From the NCBI GenBank assembly GCA_018389105.1, contig JACATO010000925.1, positions 682,001 through 746,000 of the forward strand: 64,000 nt of DNA. Reading direction: 5' to 3'. The notes beneath the pieces were generated by a model, which was not told where the DNA came from, did no database searches, and saw only the letters and a list, made by a program, of their open reading frames with translations. Below are positions 50,901 through 63,309 of this stretch, in pieces. The translations under genes were made by a program, and so were the position numbers. The stretch comes from Nautilus pompilius. Taxonomy: Eukaryota > Mollusca > Cephalopoda > Nautilida > Nautilidae. Position 1 is the stretch's first letter; each line of letters starts with the position of its first letter.

Positions 50901-51073
50901 CCAGCTTGCTCACAGTAGCAGGAAGATATGGAAACTTCACCTCACATGCATGCAAGTAATGCAGCTTTTGTACACTTTACTTTTGCTACCTGTGATACTC
51001 TTGTTTATTTTTTGTTTGTTTGTCGTCCATTACACTGCAGATCACCAAACTGATCCCCCCTTTATTGTTTCAG
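47947..51073. other. Putative PSMD1 intron, upstream side
   Basis: No coding exon recognised. T runs at 48913-48931 and 49445-49453 and a G run at 49938-49947. A 102-codon frame at 49618-49926 contains two partly similar 45-bp-scale segments (around gtaccatcagtttcaatata and gtaccaccaacttcagtata), probably a small decayed duplication rather than a protein. Intron status follows from its position next to the PSMD1 exon and is an inference. Confidence 0.4.
51055..51073 (+). promoter_or_regulatory. Splice acceptor of the PSMD1 exon
   Basis: A C/T-rich tract followed by cag directly before the conserved reading frame. It fixes the exon start at 51074. Confidence 0.85.
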
Positions 51074-51176
51074 GTCACTCATTTTAGACAGATGTATACC
51101 AAGGTCATCTCTGATAAACATGATGATGTCATGGCCAAGTTTGGAGCCATACTTGCCCAGGGAGTTCTGGATGCAG
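51074..51176 (+). CDS. PSMD1: Internal exon of 26S proteasome subunit PSMD1/Rpn2
   Basis: This 103-bp exon is preceded by a strong pyrimidine tract and acceptor (cccccctttattgtttcag) and followed by the donor gttagt. It reads 34 codons plus one base: [19 protein letters not shown], then [15 protein letters not shown], with the last base starting a Gly codon. It matches the human PSMD1 segment around [20 protein letters not shown], with conservative changes only (S/T, N/S, I/V). PSMD1 is the large scaffold of the proteasome 19S regulatory particle base, built of PC repeats; it contacts Rpn10/Rpn13 and helps receive ubiquitinated substrates in cytosol and nucleus. This piece lies just after the PC-repeat region. 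The upstream intron enters in phase 0 and the downstream one in phase 1. No other exon of the gene was recognised in the window. A detached exon copy is possible but unlikely, given intact splice sites and frame. Confidence 0.93.
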
Positions 51177-51182
51177 GTTAGT
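51177..51182 (+). promoter_or_regulatory. Splice donor of the PSMD1 exon
   Basis: gttagt after GATGCAG. The next in-frame codon would be a stop (tag), which supports the splice at this point. Confidence 0.85.
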
Positions 51183-51346
51183 CTCTTGTGTTGTCACCTT
51201 GTGTGGGTAGTGTGCAGCATGTGAGCAAAAGGGTTTGCACAATCTTGATTATAAGTGTGAAGTACAAAAACCTTTTTTGTATGCAGAATTCTCTCTATGA
51301 GCATTATCTTTTCTGTGATTGAACGACAGTGGATGTGGAGGGAAAT

Positions 51347-51545
51347 TTAACCCATTCAGTGCTTAATTAGATTTTTAGGCTGGAAAGTTTCCACCAAAAA
51401 AATAAAACTAGGAATTTGATCAGAGAAATTGCAGGGCTTTCAAAGATGTATTCCAACTTATCACAATAGAGGGATATAATGTTGTTGTTTTTTTTTTTTT
51501 TTGTAAGCCTTGGGGTAAATCTGCTTTCAGCTTTGTAAGGGTTAA
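51347..51545. mobile_element. piggyBac-type MITE, copy 2
   Basis: TTAA at both ends (51347-51350 and 51542-51545), starting ttaacccattcagtgc and ending tttgtaagggttaa. It shares most of its 199 bases with the copy at 44554-44742, in the same orientation. A T run (51488-51502) enlarges its interior. It lies 171 bp downstream of the PSMD1 exon, within the intron. Confidence 0.8.
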
Positions 51546-54500
51546 TTTCTCAAAATTTAGCAGGTTGCAGGTTGCTTCCTTTCCTTTATTTTTTTTATGA
51601 TATAGTAAACAAGTCCCAAACTTAAAAAAAAAAATAAATAGATCGTTTGTTTGTGTTGTAATTATGTTATTGTCCACTTTTCATCTTTTCATGTTGTAAT
51701 TTTACATTAAACAAGGTCATATTGATTATAACGAGTGGAAAGGGAGCATGTGGCCACAAGAATGGAATCAGTATTTTTTCTAAAATTTGGTAGCTGTTTA
51801 CCAGCATCAGAAAACACATTTGGGTTTTATTTATTTATCTTTTTAAAGAGCTTAGCAGAAGGGAACCATTTTGCTTTTTATGTTTAATGCAGTGTAAATA
51901 TTTTAGTTTTGCATGGCAAAAAAAAAAACAAAACAAAAAAAGTTGCTAACCATACATATATCAAAAATAAATAAATATTTTATTTGTATATTTTTTTATT
52001 TATTTATTATTTTATTTTGTAAGCTATAAAAAAGACCTTGTAATATATCTCTCTTTTGTAATGAAAGATAACTCTATTTAAAACAGTTCAACAAGGGAAA
52101 AAACTCTTTCTTCAGCTGTTCATTTCCTTTTTTACTTAGCCATTCTTTTCATAAATGGAATGAAACAAATGCAATAAGAGGCCCTTGGTTTCTGTTTAAT
52201 TAGGGAGATCATGTGGTGTTAATAAATGATTTGATTACCAAAGACATTGAATAATTGCTTATTCTCCGGTTGTTGTTGTTATGTTTTTTTTTTTATATCA
52301 AAAAGGAAACCGATGCAAAATATGTAAATAATTTCTAATCACTGAACTTGGGTATCCTATTTCTGTTGAAGTAGAGACAATGATGAAACCACATTAACCA
52401 TAAAATGTTCAGGTAATGTGAGAATTAACCCCCCACCCCTTCCCTCTTTTTTTTTTGCGATGATTTTATAACTGCAACTAGTTGAGGAACCCTACCTTAA
52501 GAAGTGATATAGTCTGGACGTGTGCTAACAAAGCTGATTTGCTTGTTCTTATCTGATCTTCAATTAGCTATGCATGGGCATTTTGGGTTCTGGCGTAGTC
52601 TACGTAACCAAAGGGGAGCTTTGCTATATACTTGCTTCTTTTTATTGTTTGTTTTTTTGGAGGGGAGGGGTCAAGAGTCTTGATAGTTTTTGCTAAACAT
52701 ATTCTTGGATGTTGTGAGCTTTCCCACATAACTTTGGCCTTTGTCAGTGGTGTAGTAGCTGGACATGGTGACCGATTAGCAACTTATATGAAAACAGGTT
52801 TATTAGGATGTAAGCACTACTCTACTTAATCATCTACCTTAACAGCTTTGTCGCCTTTGATTTTACAAGTCTTTTGTTGTCATTATTCCCGTTATTATCA
52901 GATCAAAGTGACACAAGTTAAATAAGGATAGCAAGTACTGTCAACTGCCTGTACTGTATGGATTTTTCTTAGACGACTCCTGAGCTTGGTGCGGCTAAAT
53001 GTCAAAATAGCCACAGTGAATTGGCACATAGATAGCTACCTGTTTTCAAGGTTGTAATATGAAAAACTACTTTGTTTTTCTTTTGGGTGCTTACAGTCTA
53101 CAATTTCAGTTTGATTTTGTGTCAACTGTTGTTTTGATAAAATGATTCTAGACATTTACAAAATTTAAATAGGAAATATCAAATGAACACTTGCACGATA
53201 CGGCTACCCAATGAAGAAATGTAGGTGCGGTGACTCAGAATCTAATGAGAGACTCTCTTTTAACTGATCACTATTTAATAATTCTCCACCTTGTACTACT
53301 TGTGTTCTGAAGACTTTCACTTCTGTCTGTAATTGCATTTTGACTAGTTACCACCATTTAGAATTCAGAACTTTGTTCTAACAGTGTTAATCATAGATGC
53401 AGGTAACTTGTGCTGATCCCGAGTATTCTTTGCTGAAAACCAGGAAGGGAGATTACTTTGTGTCTGCACATTTTCTTGAATAGAAAAGATTATTAACATA
53501 CTTTAGTATGATGTCAGAAGGGGAGAGAATTCCTACTATATCCAAGTATTCTTTACTGTTACTGCATTAACCCATGTTTAACTCCTGATTTTTTCATTGA
53601 GTTTAAAACAGTATTCTCATTTCATTACAAGCCCCCCTTCAACAATCATGTTTGGGGGAATAAGCAAACCTAGTAATTAGGGGATTTAGCTAAATGTTTA
53701 GAAAAAATGTAGATTCTGTTATCTAGTTAATCTTATTGGAATTTTTTTGAATATAAAAACTAAGGCTTTGAATCTTTATTTATTATAAAAAATTAAATAT
53801 GGTTAAAGAAATGAGAGCAATGGAAATATACTATGGCATTCTGGGATTTGCAGTATATTGTATTAAGAGCAAAAATGTATTCCCTTTGGAGAATTAATTT
53901 CTGTACTTTGGGATAATGTGAGTATAGCATGTTTATGTCAAGAGGGAAAGGAATGGTTAATTTTTTTAAAATCCTTATGTTACATCTGTTCAGATGTGTG
54001 AATTTTAGATTTTTTTTTTTAAATGTGAATGGCTTCTCTACAAACTGCTGCCAATAATGTATTTTTTTTCTTTTTTGTGAACACAGTATCTAGTCGTGTG
54101 GATCTGGACCTTAAAGGCTATCAGTGATCCGCATGGTGGCCTGAGTGTTATCAGCATTTTGTTCTGGTTGCTCTCTTGGGTAGTAAACAAGCAATAGAAA
54201 ATTATGTCCGCCTGTTGCAACTTCTGGTGCCGATGTTGATGAAGAAATGGCATGAATAAAGATAGGTCTTTTGTTGCCAAAAAAGCATATGCACACACGA
54301 AACAAGATTTTTAACATCTGTTTAGGTTTTTTTTTTCCTGAAAGTTGGAAGCATCAGACTTATTCACTTTGCTCCAACATCACCTGCAGGCTGAAATACA
54401 TTTTTGTTTGCTTTGTGTTTGTGTATTTCATGGGTATCGAGCTACAGTACAAACAGAGACTCAAGAAGTTTGAAACTAACATAGTTAACTTAATTCAATC

Positions 54501-57500
54501 TGAATTGGGTAAATAGAATAAATATGGAGCTTTTGATTTAATTTGTTTCAATTACTTGACAAAGTATCTCTCTTTGATTTTGACATTTGATGGATTCACA
54601 ATGCAGAATTATTATTTTACATACACACAAAAAAAAAAAAATGTAAGAATATTTTTATTAGAGTAAACTTGAACAGTTATTTAATAGTTTTTACACAGCA
54701 CTTTGCTGGTTTGGGCTGATTACTGCTGTACGCTGGTGAACTATTAGAGCACCTCTTGTATTACTGACAATGGGAAGTTATAGAAATTGAGAGTTAACGG
54801 AGAACGAGCTTGTTTTGTAATCCTATGAAATACTGTTGTCTAATAAAATGTTATGCATTTCCAATAAATATCATAAATTTTTGTATTTTTAGTGTTATCT
54901 GTTTAAATTAATATCAAGATGTTGATTATAGATTTATAATTGAAAGTTTGGCTGTATCCAGCTTTGTGGACCACTTGAGCGGAGAGTTCTCTCTGCAGAC
55001 AGACCAACGTACTATTGATCAGAGGAAACTTGACGAACAAAGAAGAAAGGAAGACACAAAGCTAAAGATACAAGGTAATGGAAAGAAAGGGATGACACTA
55101 AAGTACTCTTCTTCAAAGGGAGACTTCATTGGGCCCAGCATGACAAGGAACTTAGGGAGAGATGGAAATGAAAAACTAAATGATTGCATTGACAAGCCTG
55201 GCACCAATGTTATTGAAGTGATGAGAGACAGGGTGGTGCTGGAGCACTGACCTAACTGAAATTAAACAAAAAATATTGTAGTATTGAATATCAGTCTGGA
55301 AAGACTCTAAGAGGAACCCACTGAAATTTAGTAGATCTTTCTAAAAAAAAGAACAAAAAATACATTAAGGTGCTTGTCTAATAGATTGGCAGGAATATTT
55401 CATAACTCCCATTGGTACATTATATAGCCATTTATTTTTAAAACTTGGTAAATGATTTTTATGTAAGACATTTATTTTGTCAGCCTTACAGATATTGGGC
55501 AATTTAAGTAAAATTAATTCATGTGACAGTGATCAGCTAGAATTCATCAACATTAATATTGAATTTTATATGTTTAAAACTGGGTCTTGGTTGATTATGG
55601 TTTTACTACTGCATTATAATTATTTCAAGAAGAAATGCGAATAGATTCTCCTTTTTGTTGGTTTGTTTCTCCAGTTCTAAAGATTTAAGCAGTGGATTAG
55701 GGCGAGAGCGTGAATAAAATTGCAGTGATATTTTAATGAAGTTGTATTTCTTTTTTGAAATATCACCTTATTCACAGCCAGTATAACGCCATCTTTATTG
55801 TATAGCTCACTCTGGGTAGTAATTTTATTTTCAAACCTTTTCTAGGGCAGGGCAGGAAGATAATGGTGCAGAAAAATCTCTGGATGCTAAATCAGTTGGT
55901 TTGTTCATTCGTTCTCTCTCACACACACACACACAAAAACCATTCTTGTCACTGATGTTGATATATCACATCAGGGTGTTACCATCTTAGAAAATCAAAT
56001 TCTCGTTAATAACCATAAATGATTCCCTTTCTCTCTCTTTTTTAACTTGACAAACTTGGCCGCATACACAACGATGACAACCTTCATAAATCAGCTTGAT
56101 TTTATTGCAATAGAATATTGCTGCTGTTTTTTGTCAATTTCATACATTTTTTTGAAAACTATAATTAGTTCAGTTTCTGAATATTTCTATCTGATGACTC
56201 ATTGGATTGTGATACTAGAAAAGCCATTAGTAATATTTTGATTCCTAAAGGAGTTTTGTATCATTATTAATATTATTATTATTCACAGTTTTCCAATATG
56301 GTGCCTATTTCTATGGAAATACTTTGAATCTTTCGGAAAGCATTTTTAAAATTAGGGTAAAGTTTATTAGTTTGTATATTAAAAGAAATTACCATTTCTT
56401 CATTATGTATTACATTTCTTATGCACATGCACAGACGCAAACATGATCACTGGTAGCCATAGTTATGGGCTTGCCAGCTTCATGCATAAATCAATTTATT
56501 AGTTCAGGTACTGCATATAGGCATGTCTGCTAGAAAATCCATACATGAAGAAGAAAAAAGTTTATATTCAGACATTTTCCATCATGATATCATTCTTAAT
56601 GCTTGACAAGTGAGTTCATAGGTCGGTGAGAGTGGCAGAATAGGAGGTATTGGATCTTTGTAAAGCAGAATATCTTCCTTTTTTTTTGAATGCAAACCCT
56701 GCAAATCCATAACATTTAGAAATAACAAGTCTGTACGATGGAGCGATTTTTAAACTAGAGACACTTATATCATGATGTTTGCCATTGGTACGTGCAAAAT
56801 CACTGATATCTTTCCTGTAGTGTATACTGATGGATACTGCATTTAACGAACAGAAACTGTTTTAAGAGAAGACGGGTAACTTCAAATTTTGCACCAAAGA
56901 CTGATGGACATGATAATTCGTCTGGCTTTAAAATATTTGTTGCATCTATTTTTTTCAATTGCCATTAAATTGTCAAAGGTGCCATGTTAGCTCGTAAGTT
57001 GATGGATTCTGTGTAAAATTTAGGATCAACAAAAAGGGTTTTTAGCAGTGTGGCTAAAGAAAGATATTTCATGGTGAGATTAGCACCGAAAAATGCTTTA
57101 GAGAATATTACATACATTTAAAAGTAGCTTTATTATTTGCCTCCAAGTAGTCCAGGATGTCTTCGGAAATTACGTGCTCTTGGATCAGGGGATTTGCAAT
57201 ACAAATAAGGGCTGTAGTATTTGCCTTATCCCTTTATCTAAATACAAGTTTTACATTCTAATTAAATGTATCAAATGCTAATTGTTCTGGGCACTCTGTT
57301 AGCAGCAGCTGCTATTCACTTTTAAAAATTGTGTGTGTGTGTGTGTGCGTGCGTGGTGTGTGTGTGTGTGTGTGTGTTGGTGTGGTGTGTTTGTTCTAAA
57401 GAGCCATTCAATTTCTTAAGATCAACATTGGGAAAATTTCTATTAACCACATCCCTGTTTTCTAAATTTGTATAATGTTTGGCTTTCTGAAAAGTTGGCC

Positions 57501-59559
57501 CAAAGTTGCTTCTAGCTGCTCAAATTTGGCATTGTTCCACATCTTTCAGTATTTGTTTTACTTTGTGGAGAGTTCTATGTATATATATATATATAAACTG
57601 ATTCTAATGATGTCTGGTTTTACCTGCTTGGTTGCTCGTGGGAAAATAAGACAGAGACATTGACTGATTTAATGTTTATACTAAAACATCTGTTCCCACT
57701 CCTGATTTTTGTTTGCTGCTTCATTCAGTAAAATTTTCAGGGAAATATACAATTATTATAGGAATCTTTTATTTTAAAAATTGTTACATAGATTATATAT
57801 AGTTTTTGGAGTCAAAAAGTTTGCTATTTCTCTCTCTAAAGATCTTTAAATGATAATAGAATGCATTCCATGAATCAGAATGATTGCTGATTATCAGGCG
57901 TACTCTATGTAAGACGCTTTTTCCCTAATGTGGTGTTTTGTAGGAATTCATTCTTCCATTAAGCTGTCAGGGTTTAAACTCTGATAAAAATAGATTCAGA
58001 ATAACTGCCATTTAACTTTCAGCTAGTTCAGTCAGCTGGTAAGATTTTTAGATTTTTTTTTTATTTCTAGTGAAAGCATATTAGGGATTTGTGTTTAAAT
58101 GTACAAATATATTAAACATTTTTAAAATAAAGCTCCTGGTTATGTTGGCTACAGTATGATGAGTGGCATAATTGTAAAAAATTTAATTTTGTAAGCATTA
58201 TTAAACATTCATGGTGATATGTGATGTTATAATGTAACATGGCAACAGAGTTCTCACAAATCAGCTCCTTGTATGGCTATATGCATAAAGTTTAGAGATC
58301 ATGCTGTTACACTACTTGATACAACATTACACTAATGTAGATTATCTACCAGCTAACCTGACAAATTTCAGATACATCAGGTGTAGTCCATGTCATTGCA
58401 GAAGAAGAGACGTACAGCGTTTCCACAGGGCTTTCAGATTCCTTTTTCAGAAAGCACTAGATGATTTGGAAGTTAGCATTCACAGTAGCCTTTGATTGGA
58501 TACAAGGTGATCCTTGTAGACACATGGAAGACATCCAGCTGAACAGTGACTGCTATCCAACATGGCTAAAATGGATTTCTATCTATCTGCTTGTCTTAGT
58601 CATATTTTCCTCACATACCGTGGTAAAGCTTTGAAACAAACATTTTTATTTGTAAATAATAATTCATAGTTTCCATGTACAGAAAATCTACAGCTATTTT
58701 CAGCAACAAATACTTGTGCTGAAAATAAACGGGACAGCGGCGCTATCAGCATATCTGATGAAGACAAAATTTATCAAACTTTTCCAGACACCATCACTTG
58801 GTTCTAAAATGTTTGAAAATTTGTGCATCAACTTATGTTTCAAACAGAAAATACCAAGTTTGTATTGTATTACTGGTAAAAATGAATTTTTAGTATAATA
58901 AAGCCGGTGAAGGCACACTTTGTAATGTTTTTTCCTAAAGTATATTAATTTAAGGAAAGGTATGTATGATGTAGTAATTTGGACCACAGCTATATATTGT
59001 GTTCTTAAACAATTCATATCCTGTTGCGATGATATGATACAAAGTGCTTATAGGATTCTCAGTCTTTCTATAAATCTGGCAGCCTCAGTTCCCCCTTAAA
59101 ATTAAAAAGTACTTATACAGAGAGTAGATGCAGCAGAAATTGTTCATAAATGAAAGGTGGACATTTTAAATTATACTCACATTGCACACATTGTTGCAAG
59201 TGTGAGACATAAAATTATAAGGAAAACCAATGTGACTGGTATTTGTTTGTAAACAATACATTTACATTAAAATAAACTATTCAGTATAGAGGTTGCAGCT
59301 TCAAGATTAACTACTTTCTGTATTTTGTCCACAGTGTTCTACCAGAAGCCTCACATCTGGTATATGTCTAACAAAGGTCTACACCTCAGCTGGAGGTGCT
59401 TAACAGTTAGCAACTGTCCAAAGAAGTTTGGCATTAGTGACCCCATCAGCCATCTCCACTCTCCGTTAAACTTAACTATGGTTTCTATGTCTTCTGCCAT
59501 CAAATTGGTAGAAACCGCAACATTTGACTAATAGGCACAATCCATTTGCCCGCAATACC
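51546..59559. other. Putative PSMD1 intron, downstream side
   Basis: About 8 kb with no recognised exon. It holds A/T runs, a CA run at 55919-55936, a TG repeat at 57330-57390 and a short TA run at 57580-57595. A plus-strand open frame of 100 codons at 54948-55250 is lysine-, glutamate- and arginine-rich, with a possible acceptor (tatccag) just before it and a stop at 55248-55250. It matches no protein I recognise and is left uncalled. Confidence 0.35.
57330..57390. repeat. TG microsatellite
   Basis: Imperfect TG dinucleotide array of about 60 bases, interrupted by cgtgcgtgg and ttggtgtgg. Confidence 0.95.
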
Positions 59560-60480
59560 TTTAGTGGAAGTTAACTCCCCTCCCTCAAACACTTAGCGAC
59601 AGGTCAACGGAAATATACTGAAGCACCAAGTTTGTTTCCTTTGCAACAATAGTTTTTAAAGTTCTTGATGATAACTCTCTATCTCCTGCATAATTTGGGT
59701 TGTTTTGGGAGGCAAAAAATTTGAACACTGTAAGATAGCTCCACATTGTTCACATGAGTTAAACAGTTGCCAATCAACAGATATACATATAGTTTTAATG
59801 ACATAACTCTTTCTCTCAGGGAAACAGCAATGGCTTGGCAAAGTAATTTCTCAGCCCCATCCATGTTTTCACAGTTCAGCAATCTGATATGCTCTGTAGC
59901 CTTTTACCCTCCCACTCTTGTAATATATCAAGGCCTTTGTCAAAAAACTGCAGATAGAACAAACTAGTCTTATCAGCATTGAAAATGTCATATGGCTGAA
60001 ACTCATCCAAAAATACTAAATAGGTTCTTCCAGTGAGCAGATACTAGGCTTTTTGCTCTGTTCTTTACACTGACCCATGTTGTGTTTGATCTTCCAACTC
60101 ATCATCCACCTGAAGGATTGAACTTCTTCTGTCTTGCCACCAACTGAGTCTCTTACTTTTAACAGAGGTTGGATAAGCAAATATTCTGACCAAGCTTTTA
60201 AACTAGACCTATAACATATCTGGTATGCTGAGATTGTGAACCTGGGCTTCTGCTGCTTTCATACTCCTTCAAACTGTCACCACTCATCTTAAGAAGACAC
60301 AAAACAGTGGATTTTGACATGCCAAAACATTTCTTAGCAATTTTCACTTGCTTAACATTGGGCTTGTACAGTACCTCCAGAAGATGGAAGCATGTTTGGA
60401 AACCATGATTTCAAACAGCATGATTTTCATTGTTCAAGAGCGAGATTTTAAAATAATCAATTTTTCTACATTTCCAGGAC
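59560..60480 (-). pseudogene. Tigger/pogo-type transposase fossil
   Basis: The minus strand carries remnants of a Tigger (CENP-B-like, pogo group) transposase. An N-terminal helix-turn-helix resembling VKIAKKCFGMSKSTVLCLLK lies near 60300-60355. YDIFNADKTSLFYL, equivalent to the catalytic DIYNADETGLFYR, is near 59950-59990. A stretch equivalent to DNCPAHP is near 59760. FLPPKTTQIMQ, equivalent to the FLPPNTTSLIQPMDQG motif, is near 59680-59715, followed by a LKTIVAKETNLV-like end near 59640. The Glu after the catalytic Asp is Lys, and stops and shifts occur throughout. Terminal repeats were not identified. It lies within the putative PSMD1 intron. Confidence 0.75.
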
Positions 60481-63309
60481 TCCGGGGTGAATAGGCTGCA
60501 TAGATTAAAGTTACCAACTATTGGCTCCTTTTCCAATCTATCTGCACTTGGATAAACCTCTCGGCATGTAGCCAATAAGTAGTTTGGATGATGTTAATAA
60601 ATGAATTCTGTTAATTGGTTATTATTGGTTTCTGGGAAAAGAAGTTAATATCAGAAAGTGGTCTTTCAATATGGATTCTAAAGAAATAATTCCTGTCTGA
60701 ATTCTAAGAAATGTGTATTGGATTGTTGCTGTAAAATTTAGCATAAGAGGATTTTGTGTCTCTTATTTTGCTGGTTCCAATGTGTGGCTGATAGATTTAT
60801 ATGGGGTAGATATTTACTAAAAACAGTTTGTACAGAAAGTGACATCTGGAAATGGTTAACCTTCTCTTCTGAGATTCACAGATAAGTTTAGTTTAGCATA
60901 TAAAACAGAAGGATCATATAAATGGTGCAAATAACTATGGACTATACTGCAATTTGTATTAGTAAATTCTGTGCATCTCAGTTCTACACCCAATTGGTTA
61001 TTTTTTCATGAATTACGGTGCTTATCTTCTTAGTTGTTGTTGTTTTGGTCTGTGTACTGTTTCCGTATTTACCATATTTTGTGGCTTTTGTTTGTACTCT
61101 TCGATTGTTTTCCATTTGTTGAAAATGCTTCCCGAGGTTACCAAAAAAAAGGGGCCAGTATTGTCTTGTGTAACAGGGTTGGGGAAGGTATCTGATGAAG
61201 AGAAACACCCGTCTAAAAATCTGTGGGGATAGAGGCGGTTTTTGGTTGAGGATAAAGTCAGTGTGGTAACATTCCCCTCTGTCACATGAAACCTTAAACT
61301 GCCTAAGTCGTTTTCATTGAATGCCTCCTTTGGTTTTACTGTCTGTGGAGAAGGCTAAAGAACAAAGCTTTCATGGCCGCCATAGATGGAAGTCTGTGGA
61401 GATCTATTTAACCAGCAACAGCACGACCCGTTATGAGTAACAGTGAAGTACACACAGCAAAGTAGTTTTCATCGGCACCGTGCTGTCTGCAGAACCTTTG
61501 CGGAAGATAAATGCAATCCTCACTATTACTGGTATCTACCTGGTTAGATTTGTAACTGAGGTCTAATTTTCAGCCTCACTTGTTTTTAACCCTACATAAC
61601 TAAGATAGTGTTACTGCTCACATGCTCAAAAACCTTGTTTTTTTTAAACCCTGTTGGATTCTCTCCCCCATACAAAATGTCTAAGCTAATGGTATCTTTC
61701 AGCATAATCTAAATGGTTGAAAGCTGGGATTATTCTAGAAAGTCCAGGCTGAGCCTTCTACAGTGTTTAATGTCTTTTCTTAAAGTAAACTTTGTTAGCA
61801 GAGCATATGCAAGGTAGAGATTAACCAAGATTTAGAACTATTTACTTGTTGTGAACCCTTGGGAAGTCTTGTACAGTACTTGATATAAACCTAATATTGT
61901 TGGTAGGGAGCAGTCAAATGTAACTCTCACTTAAGTGACTTTCCTAACAACAGCCAAACCTTGCAGTCTGTCTTTTATTTCAGAAGAGGAAACTTGACAA
62001 AATTTGTGCATTAGCTTATATGAAATAGTTGGGTTATAGGAAGGAAGAAAGAACTATCATGGCTTATAAAACGGCCCGAAGAAAGACAAGTAGCCCTCAG
62101 TGCATTTCTGTGGTTAATACTGTTAGTATGATTTGTTCTTTTCACCATTAGTAGTAATAGTAGTAATAAAATATCAAAAGATGGATTCTGTTCTTTTCCT
62201 ACATTTGAAAATCTGGTCCAATTTATTTAAGTTTTAAAAAGAAACCTCTTTTGTGATATGTTTATCCTTAACAACCTTGAGCTGTAGTTAATCATTTCCA
62301 GGGCATCAGATGGATTGTTTGATGTCAACCAATGGTCCCCACACTATTTTTATACATGGCCATTTTAAAATCTAGTAAGGTTAAAATGGACTTTAAAAAA
62401 AATAAAGAATTATACTTGCATCTTGCTTCAGTGCCAAGTAAGGTCTAATGAGGTTGGGACCTACTTAATTATTTACTAATAGATTTAAAATTCAGATCTG
62501 ATATATTTTTTTTTTGCATCACAAATATTTTAAAATTAAATTAAAAGTTTAACTTTTAAGTGAAAGAAAGGAAACTATTGAGAGAAACGGGGGCCTGTTT
62601 TTCACCTGATAGCCTTTCAATGTCTGATGTCATGCTAGTTACCCCAGTCTTAAATATGCTACGCTAACGCTGATCAGACTTGTCAGAACGTGAATTAGAG
62701 AGAGTTTGCTCTTACACATGCTGCCAAAAGCTGCAATAAACCCTCGTGCTTGGGTTTTGGTGCAGTAAGTACTTTATGGCAAAGAAGAAAAGTTTGTTTT
62801 TTTTTGTTATCCTTTCAAAGCGTAATGTGTCTGTAAATCGATCAAGTCTGTAATCCTTCAGGTGCGTCATCCACTTTTGTTTTAAAATGGTTCTGAAAAA
62901 TATGCAGCTCTTTGCTGTATTTATGGAAGTCATAGAGCTCTTATAGTAATTTTTTCCAACAAGCATTGCTTCTCTGTTGATTGGCAGTTCCTTAATGTAG
63001 TTCTTGATATAAAAACACCGCAGCACGACAAGGTTACCGATCTTTAGCTGGTTGTGAAGGAAGATTTTAGGTTGCTAAAAGTCCCCCCGCTCCTGTAGTT
63101 TTAGTTCAGCTTATTCAAGTAAGTTATCCTGCCCACCAAGAAAGGAAATTGAGATCCCAAATCCAAATAGGATCAAACGGGTCTTTTATTTTTCAATCAT
63201 AAACATTTATATTTTAGTTCTCAAGTCCCTTCCACAACTAAGCCAACACACTTCAGAATGGTGCAGAACTGGCAATAGTTGAATTCATGCTTACAAATGA
63301 AATTCATAT
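60481..63309. other. Putative intron, no recognised exon
   Basis: No gene or element supported. A minus-strand frame of 104 codons at 62712-63026 is the longest here. It lies between the Tigger and hAT fossils and might be an eroded transposase piece, but I could not match it. Confidence 0.35.

Noticed and set aside
59325-59531. Possible exon after the acceptor-like tttgtccacag near 59332
   Set aside because: It adjoins the Tigger fossil, its translation matches no PSMD1 segment, and no clear donor follows.
62712-63026. 104-codon minus-strand frame as a gene
   Set aside because: It matches no family I recognise; the neighbouring fossils make a transposon remnant more likely, but this could not be shown.
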